From positions 1-37,958 of IMG/VR virus record IMGVR_UViG_3300042938_000269: a DNA stretch of 37,958 bases, one strand, 5' to 3'. Each line of letters opens with the position of its first letter. The stretch's first letter is position 1. Both the position numbers and the translations under genes were made by a program. Under the pieces are notes generated by a model that saw only the letters and a program-made list of their open reading frames with translations, was not told the DNA's origin and did not search any database. This document shows, piece after piece, positions 19,877 through 25,309 of this stretch. Source of the stretch: a virus.

Positions 19877-20684
19877 TGGTATCGGAGGCTTTAGCCTTGG
19901 GCTTGAGCGCGCAGGTATGCAAACCGTTGCGTTTTGCGAGATAGATAAAGTTGCGCAACAAGTGCTGCGTAAGCATTGGCCAAACGTACCGATATTTGAT
20001 GATGTTAAAACTTTAAAAGGTGAACAGCTTGGAACAATTGACGTTATTTGCGGTGGATTCCCCTGTCAAGATTTGTCTTTCGCAGGAAAAGGCGCAGGAC
20101 TTACCGGCGCAAGATCAGGTCTGTGGTGGGAGTTCCACCGGCTCATTAAAGAAATCAAACCGTCGTGGGTCATCATCGAAAACGTCGCAGCCCTTCGCTC
20201 TAGAGGATTGGATAAAGTCCTCGGGAGCCTCGCTGAGGTCGGGTACGATGCGGAATGGCATTGTGTACCCGCAAGCGCCGTTGGCGCTCACCACCAAAGG
20301 GATCGCGTCTGGATTATTGCCTACCCCAACCACGCAGGAAGTCGAACACCCGAACATGGTGTTGACCAAGACGGGCAGACGCTTGAGCAAGAACGGCAAG
20401 ACAAGTCACTCGGTGGGGTTAGCGGATGCGGTACGGTTGTTTCAGACACCAACGTCCTCGGAACACAAGTACCGCTTGAAGGGCGACACCCAAGCCAGCA
20501 AGTGCTTGGAGGCACAAGCGAGGCGTGGCGAGTTGCAGTTGGGGGTATCTGGAGCGTTGAACCCCCAATTTGTAGAGTGGCTGATGGGGTTCCCAATCGG
20601 GCACACCGAATTAAACAACTTGGCAACGCCGTAGTGCCGCAGATCCCTGAACTAATCGGGAGGGCAATCAATGCTATTGCTTAG
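19845..20684 (+). CDS. DNA cytosine-5 methyltransferase
   Basis: 279 residues from ATG 19845, chosen for AAGGAG seven bases upstream. C5-methyltransferase motifs appear in order: DLFSGIGGF (motif I, near residue 8), the acidic EID (about 32), GGFPCQDLSF with the catalytic Cys (about 74, motif IV), ENV (about 113, motif VI), HHQRDRVW (about 150, motif VIII) and QLGNAVVPQI (motifs IX/X near the end). The target recognition region between VIII and X is short. It likely protects phage DNA from host restriction; no cognate endonuclease is adjacent. From 20,020 to 20,634 the same DNA encodes a second conserved-looking protein in the +1 frame. Confidence 0.93.
   Translation: MNGLRVLDLFSGIGGFSLGLERAGMQTVAFCEIDKVAQQVLRKHWPNVPIFDDVKTLKGEQLGTIDVICGGFPCQDLSFAGKGAGLTGARSGLWWEFHRLIKEIKPSWVIIENVAALRSRGLDKVLGSLAEVGYDAEWHCVPASAVGAHHQRDRVWIIAYPNHAGSRTPEHGVDQDGQTLEQERQDKSLGGVSGCGTVVSDTNVLGTQVPLEGRHPSQQVLGGTSEAWRVAVGGIWSVEPPICRVADGVPNRAHRIKQLGNAVVPQIPELIGRAINAIA
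20020..20634 (+). CDS. Nested +1-frame gene inside the methyltransferase (GFPIGxTEL family)
   Basis: 204 residues starting at GTG 20020 (MNSLEQLTLFAVDSPVK). The gene lies wholly inside the methyltransferase gene. It carries motifs I recognise from stand-alone phage proteins often annotated as methyltransferase-associated: SGTMRNG (74-80), YPQAPLAL, GLLPTPT (98-104) and a C-terminal NPQFVEWLMGFPIGHTEL (181-198). Both frames therefore read as known families over about 615 bases. The ribosome site (TTAAAAG) abuts the GTG, so the initiation rate may be low. Expression is unproven, but the preserved motif set is hard to explain by chance. Confidence 0.6.
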   Translation: MNSLEQLTLFAVDSPVKICLSQEKAQDLPAQDQVCGGSSTGSLKKSNRRGSSSKTSQPFALEDWIKSSGASLRSGTMRNGIVYPQAPLALTTKGIASGLLPTPTTQEVEHPNMVLTKTGRRLSKNGKTSHSVGLADAVRLFQTPTSSEHKYRLKGDTQASKCLEAQARRGELQLGVSGALNPQFVEWLMGFPIGHTELNNLATP

Positions 20685-21993
20685 ACCTTATCAAACTGAA
20701 GCCGCGACCTTTCTCGGCACACACGACCGCGCTATGGTGCTAGCCCCTGTGGGTGCCGGTAAGACGGCGATTACGCTTGCCGCTATGCAAGCCTCGCCCG
20801 TACTTCGTTGGCTTGTCTTGGCGCCCAAACGGGTTGCCACAAGCGTATGGCCCGCCGAGGCGCGTAAGTGGGCGCCTAACTTGCATTTAGGCGTGTGCGT
20901 AGGCACACCCGCGCAGCGTTTGGTTGCGCTCCATTCAGATGTAAAAGTCGTTGTGACCAACTACGACAATCTGCAATGGTTGGCTGAACAAGAGTTGGAC
21001 TTTGACGGGATTGTGTTTGATGAACTGACACGGCTCAAGAACCCTTCGGGCGCGCGCTTCAAAGCTTTGTTGAAAGTCATCGAACCCATGACTGTGCGTT
21101 GGGGCTTGACCGGATCGTTTACGTCAAACGGTTTAGAAGACGTGTTCGGCCAATGCAAGATCGTTGACCAATCCTTGCTTGGGCGCAGCAAAGGCGCGTT
21201 CATGCAGACGTATTTTGTGCTGATGAACAAAGAGTATGGCGAGTGGGCGCCTCGGCCCCGCGCGTTGCAGTCGGTCATGGAACGTATCAAGCCTGCGACC
21301 TATCTGCTTGAGCCTGGTGAATACGCCGACAAGCTGCCGCCATGCCACACCGTTGAGATGCGCTGTGACATGGACATGGTGAGTTATAAGAAAATGAAAC
21401 AAGACTTTGTGTTGTTGTTTGGCGATACGCATATTGAGGCGATTAACGCAGCGGTTGTGACGGGCAAACTGCAACAGATGGCGTCAGGGTTTATCTATCA
21501 CACCAACACAACGGCAAGCGAAAGCCCAGGTAGGTTTGATACCGTACAAACAGCCATTTGGTTAAGCCGTCACAAGTTTGATTTGCTTGACGATTTACTA
21601 GAGGAAAACCAACGTGCCAACACCATCATCGCCTACACCTACAAAGAAGAACTTGCCGAACTCAAGCGCCAGTACCCCCACGCCGTTACCCTTGACGACA
21701 AAGATGCTATTGAGCGCTGGAATGCGGGAAAAGTGGAGTTGCTACTTGTCCACCCCAAGAGCGCAGGGCACGGGCTTAACTTGCAACACGGCGGTTGCCG
21801 GATGGTCTTTCTGTCATTGCCTTGGAGTCTTGAGCTCTACGAACAGACCGTAGGGCGCATCCATCGCTCGGGGCAGAAGAATGATGTGTGGGTCTATGTG
21901 TTACTCACCAACAATACCGTTGATGAAAAAATTTGGGCGGCGTTGCATGACAAGCGCGCTGTATCTGATATTGCTTTGGAGGCTTTGAAATGA
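20671..21993 (+). CDS. SNF2-family DNA helicase/translocase
   Basis: 440 residues, superfamily 2. Motifs in order: RPYQTEA at the N terminus, Walker A PVGAGKT (26-32), LAPKRVA (motif Ia), DGIVFDELTRLKN (motif II variant FDEL, near 112-124), GLTGSF (motif III, about 145-150), and C-terminal VHPKSAGHGLNLQ and QTVGRIHRSGQ (motifs V and VI). This is the phage type of SNF2/Rad54-like ATPase that usually travels with VRR-NUC genes, presumably in recombination or replication. The start ATG has GAGGG upstream and overlaps the end of the methyltransferase gene by 14 bases. Confidence 0.92.
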   Translation: MLLLRPYQTEAATFLGTHDRAMVLAPVGAGKTAITLAAMQASPVLRWLVLAPKRVATSVWPAEARKWAPNLHLGVCVGTPAQRLVALHSDVKVVVTNYDNLQWLAEQELDFDGIVFDELTRLKNPSGARFKALLKVIEPMTVRWGLTGSFTSNGLEDVFGQCKIVDQSLLGRSKGAFMQTYFVLMNKEYGEWAPRPRALQSVMERIKPATYLLEPGEYADKLPPCHTVEMRCDMDMVSYKKMKQDFVLLFGDTHIEAINAAVVTGKLQQMASGFIYHTNTTASESPGRFDTVQTAIWLSRHKFDLLDDLLEENQRANTIIAYTYKEELAELKRQYPHAVTLDDKDAIERWNAGKVELLLVHPKSAGHGLNLQHGGCRMVFLSLPWSLELYEQTVGRIHRSGQKNDVWVYVLLTNNTVDEKIWAALHDKRAVSDIALEALK

Positions 21994-22235
21994 GAACACC
22001 CGACAAAATAATTGCTTTTTGTACTAAGCCGCATACGGCGCAAGAGATTTCCGATCATTGCAAGATACAGCGCAGCAGCATCTACAGCGCGTTGGGGCGC
22101 TTACAGATGAAAGGGCTAGTCAAGCGCGTTGATACCGAGCCCGCTACTTACATAGTGTCTACGCCTACAGTCGTTGAGCATTTTGAAAACTTGGCGATTA
22201 GCCGAGCCCATAACCCTTTTGGATTACGACCATGA
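21990..22235 (+). CDS. Winged-helix DNA-binding protein
   Basis: 81 residues. PHTAQEISDHCKIQRSSIYSALGRLQMKGLVKRVDTEPATYIV is a clear winged helix-turn-helix of the MarR/PadR/TrmB style: recognition helix SSIYSALGRLQ and the wing GLVKRVDTEPATY. It is short, with only a small C-terminal extension, and therefore likely dimerises weakly or uses the domain alone. It overlaps the helicase stop by 4 bases (ATGA). It could regulate the divergent promoters or recruit replication proteins. It is the only recognisable transcription-factor-like gene in the genome. Confidence 0.75.
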   Translation: MRTPDKIIAFCTKPHTAQEISDHCKIQRSSIYSALGRLQMKGLVKRVDTEPATYIVSTPTVVEHFENLAISRAHNPFGLRP

Positions 22236-22441
22236 CACCTGAAAAAACATTACGTTATCTTGAACATGGGTACGTTATGAACCCTCAAGAGCAAGACGAA
22301 ACAGCCAAGTACATACGCGCGTTGCAAGAGTCGAACAGAGTGATGCGCGAAGAACTCATTAGGTACGCCGACACATTGTTTGACGTACGCCGTGAATTAA
22401 CCCAACTACGAAAGGAACGTGATGAACATAATCCAATTTGA
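22232..22441 (+). CDS. Small helical protein, unknown
   Basis: 69 residues, MTPEKTLRYLEHGYVMNPQEQDETAKYIRALQESNRVMREELIRYADTL..., almost entirely helical with a coiled-coil pattern after residue 25. It overlaps the winged-helix gene by 4 bases (ATGA). Lys/Arg/Glu alternation near the C terminus suggests dimerisation. No family recognised. Confidence 0.6.
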   Translation: MTPEKTLRYLEHGYVMNPQEQDETAKYIRALQESNRVMREELIRYADTLFDVRRELTQLRKERDEHNPI

Positions 22442-22643
22442 AGACGGCAAATACGCTGTTATGAGAACAAAAAAGTTTTGGTTTTTTAAGACAACAAATG
22501 AATTTGTTGATGGCGATGGTTTTTGGCGCGAGTGGGATTCACACACCACTTACACAATTAACCAATACGTCAAACTTGACACGATTGAGCAAGCGCAAGC
22601 TAGGCGCGCAAAAGTTAGCAAATTTTTTAAGGTGATTGAATGA
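22422..22643 (+). CDS. Small aromatic protein, unknown
   Basis: 73 residues, MNIIQFEDGKYAVMRTKKFWFFKTTNEFVDGDGFWREWDSHTTYTINQYVKLDTIEQAQAR..., notably rich in Phe, Trp and Tyr. ATG 22422 has AAGGA six bases upstream, preferable to the GTG just before it. DGKYAVMR followed by an EFVDGDGFW loop and a closing helix is a pattern seen in uncharacterised phage proteins. Function unknown. Confidence 0.6.
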   Translation: MNIIQFEDGKYAVMRTKKFWFFKTTNEFVDGDGFWREWDSHTTYTINQYVKLDTIEQAQARRAKVSKFFKVIE

Positions 22644-22801
22644 AACTTGATCTATTACGCGCGCAACTGGCTGTGGCCAAGGACGTGCTGCGCCACCGGC
22701 AAAAGCTAATGAACGAAGCGACACGGGCCTACAACCGTGTTTTTGTAACTGTTAAAAAATTGGAGGACAAATATGCTAATCACTTGGCGAAGACTAAATG
22801 A
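22640..22801 (+). CDS. Small basic helical protein, unknown
   Basis: 53 residues: MKLDLLRAQLAVAKDVLRHRQ, then MNEATRAYNRVFVTVKKLEDK and a basic end. It appears to be one long amphipathic helix. ATG 22640 shares ATGA with the preceding stop. Its 3' end overlaps the next gene by 29 bases. Coupling and composition support it. Confidence 0.55.
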   Translation: MKLDLLRAQLAVAKDVLRHRQKLMNEATRAYNRVFVTVKKLEDKYANHLAKTK

Positions 22802-22964
22802 GTATATGGCTACATATTCTGAAGAAGAGATCATGGCCATGCTTGAGTACGAACGCACCCATGAGCGTCGGGTGAAGATGTTGTTGCGTTTGCACCAGCG
22901 CGCGAACTCTCTGCGCGTTGCGCGTGAGCGTATTGAGTTGCTAAAAGAGGCGGTGCGTCCGTGA
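22773..22964 (+). CDS. Small basic helical protein, unknown
   Basis: 63 residues, MLITWRRLNEYMATYSEEEIMAMLEYERTHERRVKMLLRLHQRANSLRVARERIELL..., helical and Arg-rich. ATG 22773 is well supported by GGAGG eight bases upstream, inside the preceding gene. SEEEIMAMLEYERTHERR suggests a small DNA-binding or adaptor helix bundle. No family recognised. Confidence 0.6.
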   Translation: MLITWRRLNEYMATYSEEEIMAMLEYERTHERRVKMLLRLHQRANSLRVARERIELLKEAVRP

Positions 22965-23593
22965 GCTACATCGTTGCATCCCTACCCCCGCTCAAGTGTT
23001 TCGTGCGCCGAGAGTTTCTGTACAACTTCACCAAGGGTCACGGAGAATACGAACCCGCTATTTGGGTGAGCATCAAGGCACTTAGGGGTCAAGTGTTTCG
23101 CATTGAGAGCCTTCTGCCGGCCTATGGCGCGCTTTACGACAAGCTGCCTATCCACGCCTATGTGTGGCACACCGATAGCCCTGCGGCACTTCCTATCGAC
23201 ACGTTACAGCTTTGGGATTGTATGGGCTACAAGTTCACGGTCATTGAGAAGATCGGGCTGCGTAACCTAGGCGTTAAGTTTATGAGTAAAGACAAAGAGT
23301 GGGTATACGGCAAGTACCTGTTCACGGTGGACTTTTGCGCGGATGGTCAGGACGTGGATACTGGCTTTACCGAACAGGCCGAGGAACACAAGTCGTTTAA
23401 CTTTCTGAGGCTCGACAATGGTCAGTTTGCTTGTCAACCTAACAACCGGTGCTTGTGGTACGACCAGTCGTTAATTCCAAACGACACCAAGCACCCTGAC
23501 TTTCAAGCAGCACAAACCTTTTGGACGGTGGACGGCACACGCAAGTGGACAACCGGCACCGATTGGTTTTATAACATTGAGGAGAGGACATGA
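22961..23593 (+). CDS. Phage protein of about 210 residues, unknown
   Basis: 210 residues, start GTG 22961 overlapping the preceding stop (GTGA) with GAGGCGG upstream. Rich in aromatic residues and beta patterns (CFVRREFLYNFTKGHGEYEPAIWVSIKALRGQVFRIESLLPAYGALYDKLPI). Pairs such as LPIHAYVWH, LPIDTLQLWDC and the ending DWFYNIEER recur in uncharacterised phage proteins near replication genes. No catalytic motif, membrane segment or signal is visible. Confidence 0.65.
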   Translation: MSYIVASLPPLKCFVRREFLYNFTKGHGEYEPAIWVSIKALRGQVFRIESLLPAYGALYDKLPIHAYVWHTDSPAALPIDTLQLWDCMGYKFTVIEKIGLRNLGVKFMSKDKEWVYGKYLFTVDFCADGQDVDTGFTEQAEEHKSFNFLRLDNGQFACQPNNRCLWYDQSLIPNDTKHPDFQAAQTFWTVDGTRKWTTGTDWFYNIEERT

Positions 23594-23778
23594 CCGAGAG
23601 CCAAGTGTACAAACAGATCGTTGAGAACCTAGCACAGATTGACGATGACATTGCGCGGCTACGCCAACAGGCGTTGATGCTACGCGTAGACATTCAAATA
23701 CTTATGGAAAAATATGAAAAATCTATACTCAGTCGCCGCCCACAAATTGCGAACGATGGGGTACACAACCGACTCTGA
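23590..23778 (+). CDS. Small coiled-coil protein, unknown
   Basis: 62 residues. The first ~45 (MTESQVYKQIVENLAQIDDDIARLRQQALMLRVDIQILMEK) form a heptad-like helix. ATG 23590 overlaps the preceding stop (ATGA) and follows GAGGAGAGG, a strong ribosome site. The 3' part overlaps the next gene by 65 bases, a long overlap that compresses the C-terminal 20 codons. Confidence 0.6.
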   Translation: MTESQVYKQIVENLAQIDDDIARLRQQALMLRVDIQILMEKYEKSILSRRPQIANDGVHNRL

Positions 23779-23971
23779 AGGGGAAATATTAGCGTCTGCC
23801 GCTCGCGTGTTGGGTGGTGGGCCAACAAACCCTTGCGCGCTCTTAGATGCGTTTATTGCCGCTGCGCCACCTAGGTTAGTCAAGGGCGCGTATCAGATGC
23901 CTATGGCGCTTCAAATCAACGCTAGACGGGCAGCTAAAGAGCAGCCCACAATCATAACAATTGGGGGTTGA
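23714..23971 (+). CDS. Small protein, unknown
   Basis: 85 residues, MKNLYSVAAHKLRTMGYTTDSEGEILASAARVLGGGPTNPCALLDAFIAAAPPRLVKGA..., with a Gly/Pro/Ala-rich centre and a mixed C terminus. The start has GGAA a few bases upstream. Overlaps the coiled-coil gene on its 5' side and ends one base before the next ATG. No motif recognised. Confidence 0.5.
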   Translation: MKNLYSVAAHKLRTMGYTTDSEGEILASAARVLGGGPTNPCALLDAFIAAAPPRLVKGAYQMPMALQINARRAAKEQPTIITIGG

Positions 23972-23972
23972 C

Positions 23973-24164
23973 ATGGTAGTTTACGAAATGATGATGTGGT
24001 TTTACGCGTCGATGGCGCTAATGGTAGGGGTCTTATTGTGGTTTCGTGTTTCGCGTGAGAAACCCCCGCCAACATTTCCACCCGAGTTGGTCTGCGACGG
24101 GTGCGGTCAAGTCTGTAGTGATCTTTTAGGAGGGTACTGTGAATACTGCATCAAGAAATACTGA
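23973..24164 (+). CDS. Membrane-anchored small protein with C-terminal zinc-ribbon-like Cys motifs
   Basis: 63 residues from ATG 23973, supported by GGGGG five bases upstream. Residues ~4-26 (YEMMMWFYASMALMVGVLLWF) form one membrane helix. After a Pro-rich linker comes CDGCGQVCSDLLGGYCEYC: two CxxC pairs spaced as in a small zinc ribbon, predicted on the cytoplasmic side if the N terminus is outside. A single-pass protein with a tethered zinc knuckle near the lysis genes is unusual. It is not a recognisable holin or spanin. Confidence 0.6.
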   Translation: MVVYEMMMWFYASMALMVGVLLWFRVSREKPPPTFPPELVCDGCGQVCSDLLGGYCEYCIKKY

Positions 24165-24276
24165 CCGCACTGATGCCAACTGGACAGGGCGCATTGCGCG
24201 CTCAATCCCCACGGTGCGGTACGTTCAACCGTACATCCCCTTGTGGCGCAGGGTTCTGTGGCGCCTACTCAAATAG
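24139..24276 (+). CDS. 45-residue basic protein, unknown
   Basis: GTG 24139 is preceded by AGGAGGG, the best ribosome site in the neighbourhood, at a 5-6 base spacing. The product is strongly basic and Trp/Arg-rich: NTASRNTDRTDANWTGRIA, then RYVQPYIPLWRRVLWRLLK at the C terminus, an amphipathic cationic helix that could touch membrane or nucleic acid. It overlaps the preceding gene by 26 bases and, on the opposite strand, the end of the endolysin gene by 12 bases. Confidence 0.55.
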   Translation: MNTASRNTDRTDANWTGRIARSIPTVRYVQPYIPLWRRVLWRLLK

Positions 24277-24690
24277 CTCATAGTGCGGGCTATCGGACTC
24301 GCCACGCTCATGGATCGTGGCATCCATATCCCAATTGCCGCCCCATCTGAGCGTGACACCAAGCTCTTTGGCAGCGGCGAACATGATGTTAGCCAAACTA
24401 TCAAAGCGGGCGTGGTCGTTCCAATCAATTGGGTAAGGTGCGAGGTCTACGGCGTGACCGTAACCATCTTTTTGGATGCCGTGAGTGCCGCTAGTTTGCA
24501 CCCATGTGACGACGGGCCCAGGTTTGGTTCGCCCCTGTGCCCACAATTCATCTTGACGCGCTTGCGATCGCACACCTTCTAAGACCGTGAAGTCGATCGG
24601 GCTTAACTCAAGCGCACGGTGGACTACAGCTACCAGTTTAGGGTGTACGCCCTTCAGGTTGTTAAGCGAGCGTTCTGAAAAGGTAAACAT
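24265..24690 (-). CDS. Endolysin, M15-type peptidase (L-alanyl-D-glutamate endopeptidase-like)
   Basis: 141 residues. VLEGVRSQARQDELW, SGTHGIQKDGYGHAVDLAPYP and SPHYELF are the hallmarks of M15 DD-/LD-carboxypeptidase-type endolysins. Zinc ligands fit His79 (or His70), Asp82 and His136. It cleaves peptide bonds in peptidoglycan and has no signal peptide, so it needs the holin encoded just upstream (TAATG stop-start overlap). It is the last gene of the late block and converges with the rightward block; the two coding regions overlap by 12 bases. Confidence 0.9.
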   Translation of the reverse strand: MFTFSERSLNNLKGVHPKLVAVVHRALELSPIDFTVLEGVRSQARQDELWAQGRTKPGPVVTWVQTSGTHGIQKDGYGHAVDLAPYPIDWNDHARFDSLANIMFAAAKELGVTLRWGGNWDMDATIHERGESDSPHYELFE

Positions 24691-25055
24691 TATTTCTTCT
24701 GCGCGTAGAAAAGTGTGCGATCACCAAACAGGTAGAACCCTACGGCTGACGCAAAGTTGTTGACCGCTGGCGAGTCTTGCCCTGACACCATCATGTACGC
24801 CCATGTGCCAAGCACGACAGTTGCCACGCCTGGTCGCATCAATCTGACAATCGCCTCGACCCACGGGTAGGTAGTGCCCGCGCCACCCGCTGCGTTCATT
24901 GCCTTGAACATCTCAAGGTCGGTATTACGCATCTGCGTGTACTCGGCGACGTTGGTCGGTTTGTATACGTCTGTCTGAATAAAGCGCCCGATCAAGGACT
25001 TGCCAAGATCAACGGCAAGTGGGCCAAGCGCGGCTAGGAGCGTAATCGGGTCCAT
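24690..25055 (-). CDS. Holin-like membrane protein
   Basis: 121 residues. Two hydrophobic segments are visible in the C-terminal half (about 75-91, GVATVVLGTWAYMMV, and about 98-116, NNFASAVGFYLFGDRTLFYA), plus an amphipathic N-terminal helix (ITLLAALGPLAVDLGKSLI). Its position directly upstream of the endolysin gene, coupled by TAATG, supports a holin. TYPWVEAIVRLMRP before the first segment is a pattern seen in phage holins of this kind. Confidence 0.7.
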   Translation of the reverse strand: MDPITLLAALGPLAVDLGKSLIGRFIQTDVYKPTNVAEYTQMRNTDLEMFKAMNAAGGAGTTYPWVEAIVRLMRPGVATVVLGTWAYMMVSGQDSPAVNNFASAVGFYLFGDRTLFYAQKK

Positions 25056-25309
25056 TACTTGTCTGCCTTGGCTTCAAGTTTATCGAACAAACGGTCAAGC
25101 AACATTTCAACGCGGTCAAAGCGTTTGTCCATCTCGGATTTAAGCGTGTCGAGCTCAGACTTCTTGACATACGAATCGCTGACGTGCAGTTTCAAGTCGG
25201 CAATTTCTGCTTTAAGTTCTTTTACAGCATCCCATAATTGACGAGCAAACCAACTGCCGATAGCGAGTAATGAACCAGCGCCTACGTTGATGAAGTTTTG
25301 CCAATCCAT
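25055..25309 (-). CDS. Small protein with N-terminal hydrophobic segment and coiled coil (lysis cassette)
   Basis: 84 residues. Residues ~7-22 (INVGAGSLLAIGSWFARQLW) are hydrophobic and may enter the membrane. Residues ~27-84 form a charged coiled coil (ELKAEIADLKLHVSD, KKSELDTLKSEMDKRFDRVE). Coupled to the holin gene by TAATG. The layout could suit an i-spanin-like or accessory holin role, but no outer-membrane spanin partner with a lipobox is seen. Confidence 0.55.
   Translation of the reverse strand: MDWQNFINVGAGSLLAIGSWFARQLWDAVKELKAEIADLKLHVSDSYVKKSELDTLKSEMDKRFDRVEMLLDRLFDKLEAKADK

Noticed and set aside
20115-20671. Leftward ORFs (94 and 116 codons) in the methyltransferase region
   Set aside because: Unlike the +1 frame, these show no family motifs and look like compositional shadows of two coding frames.
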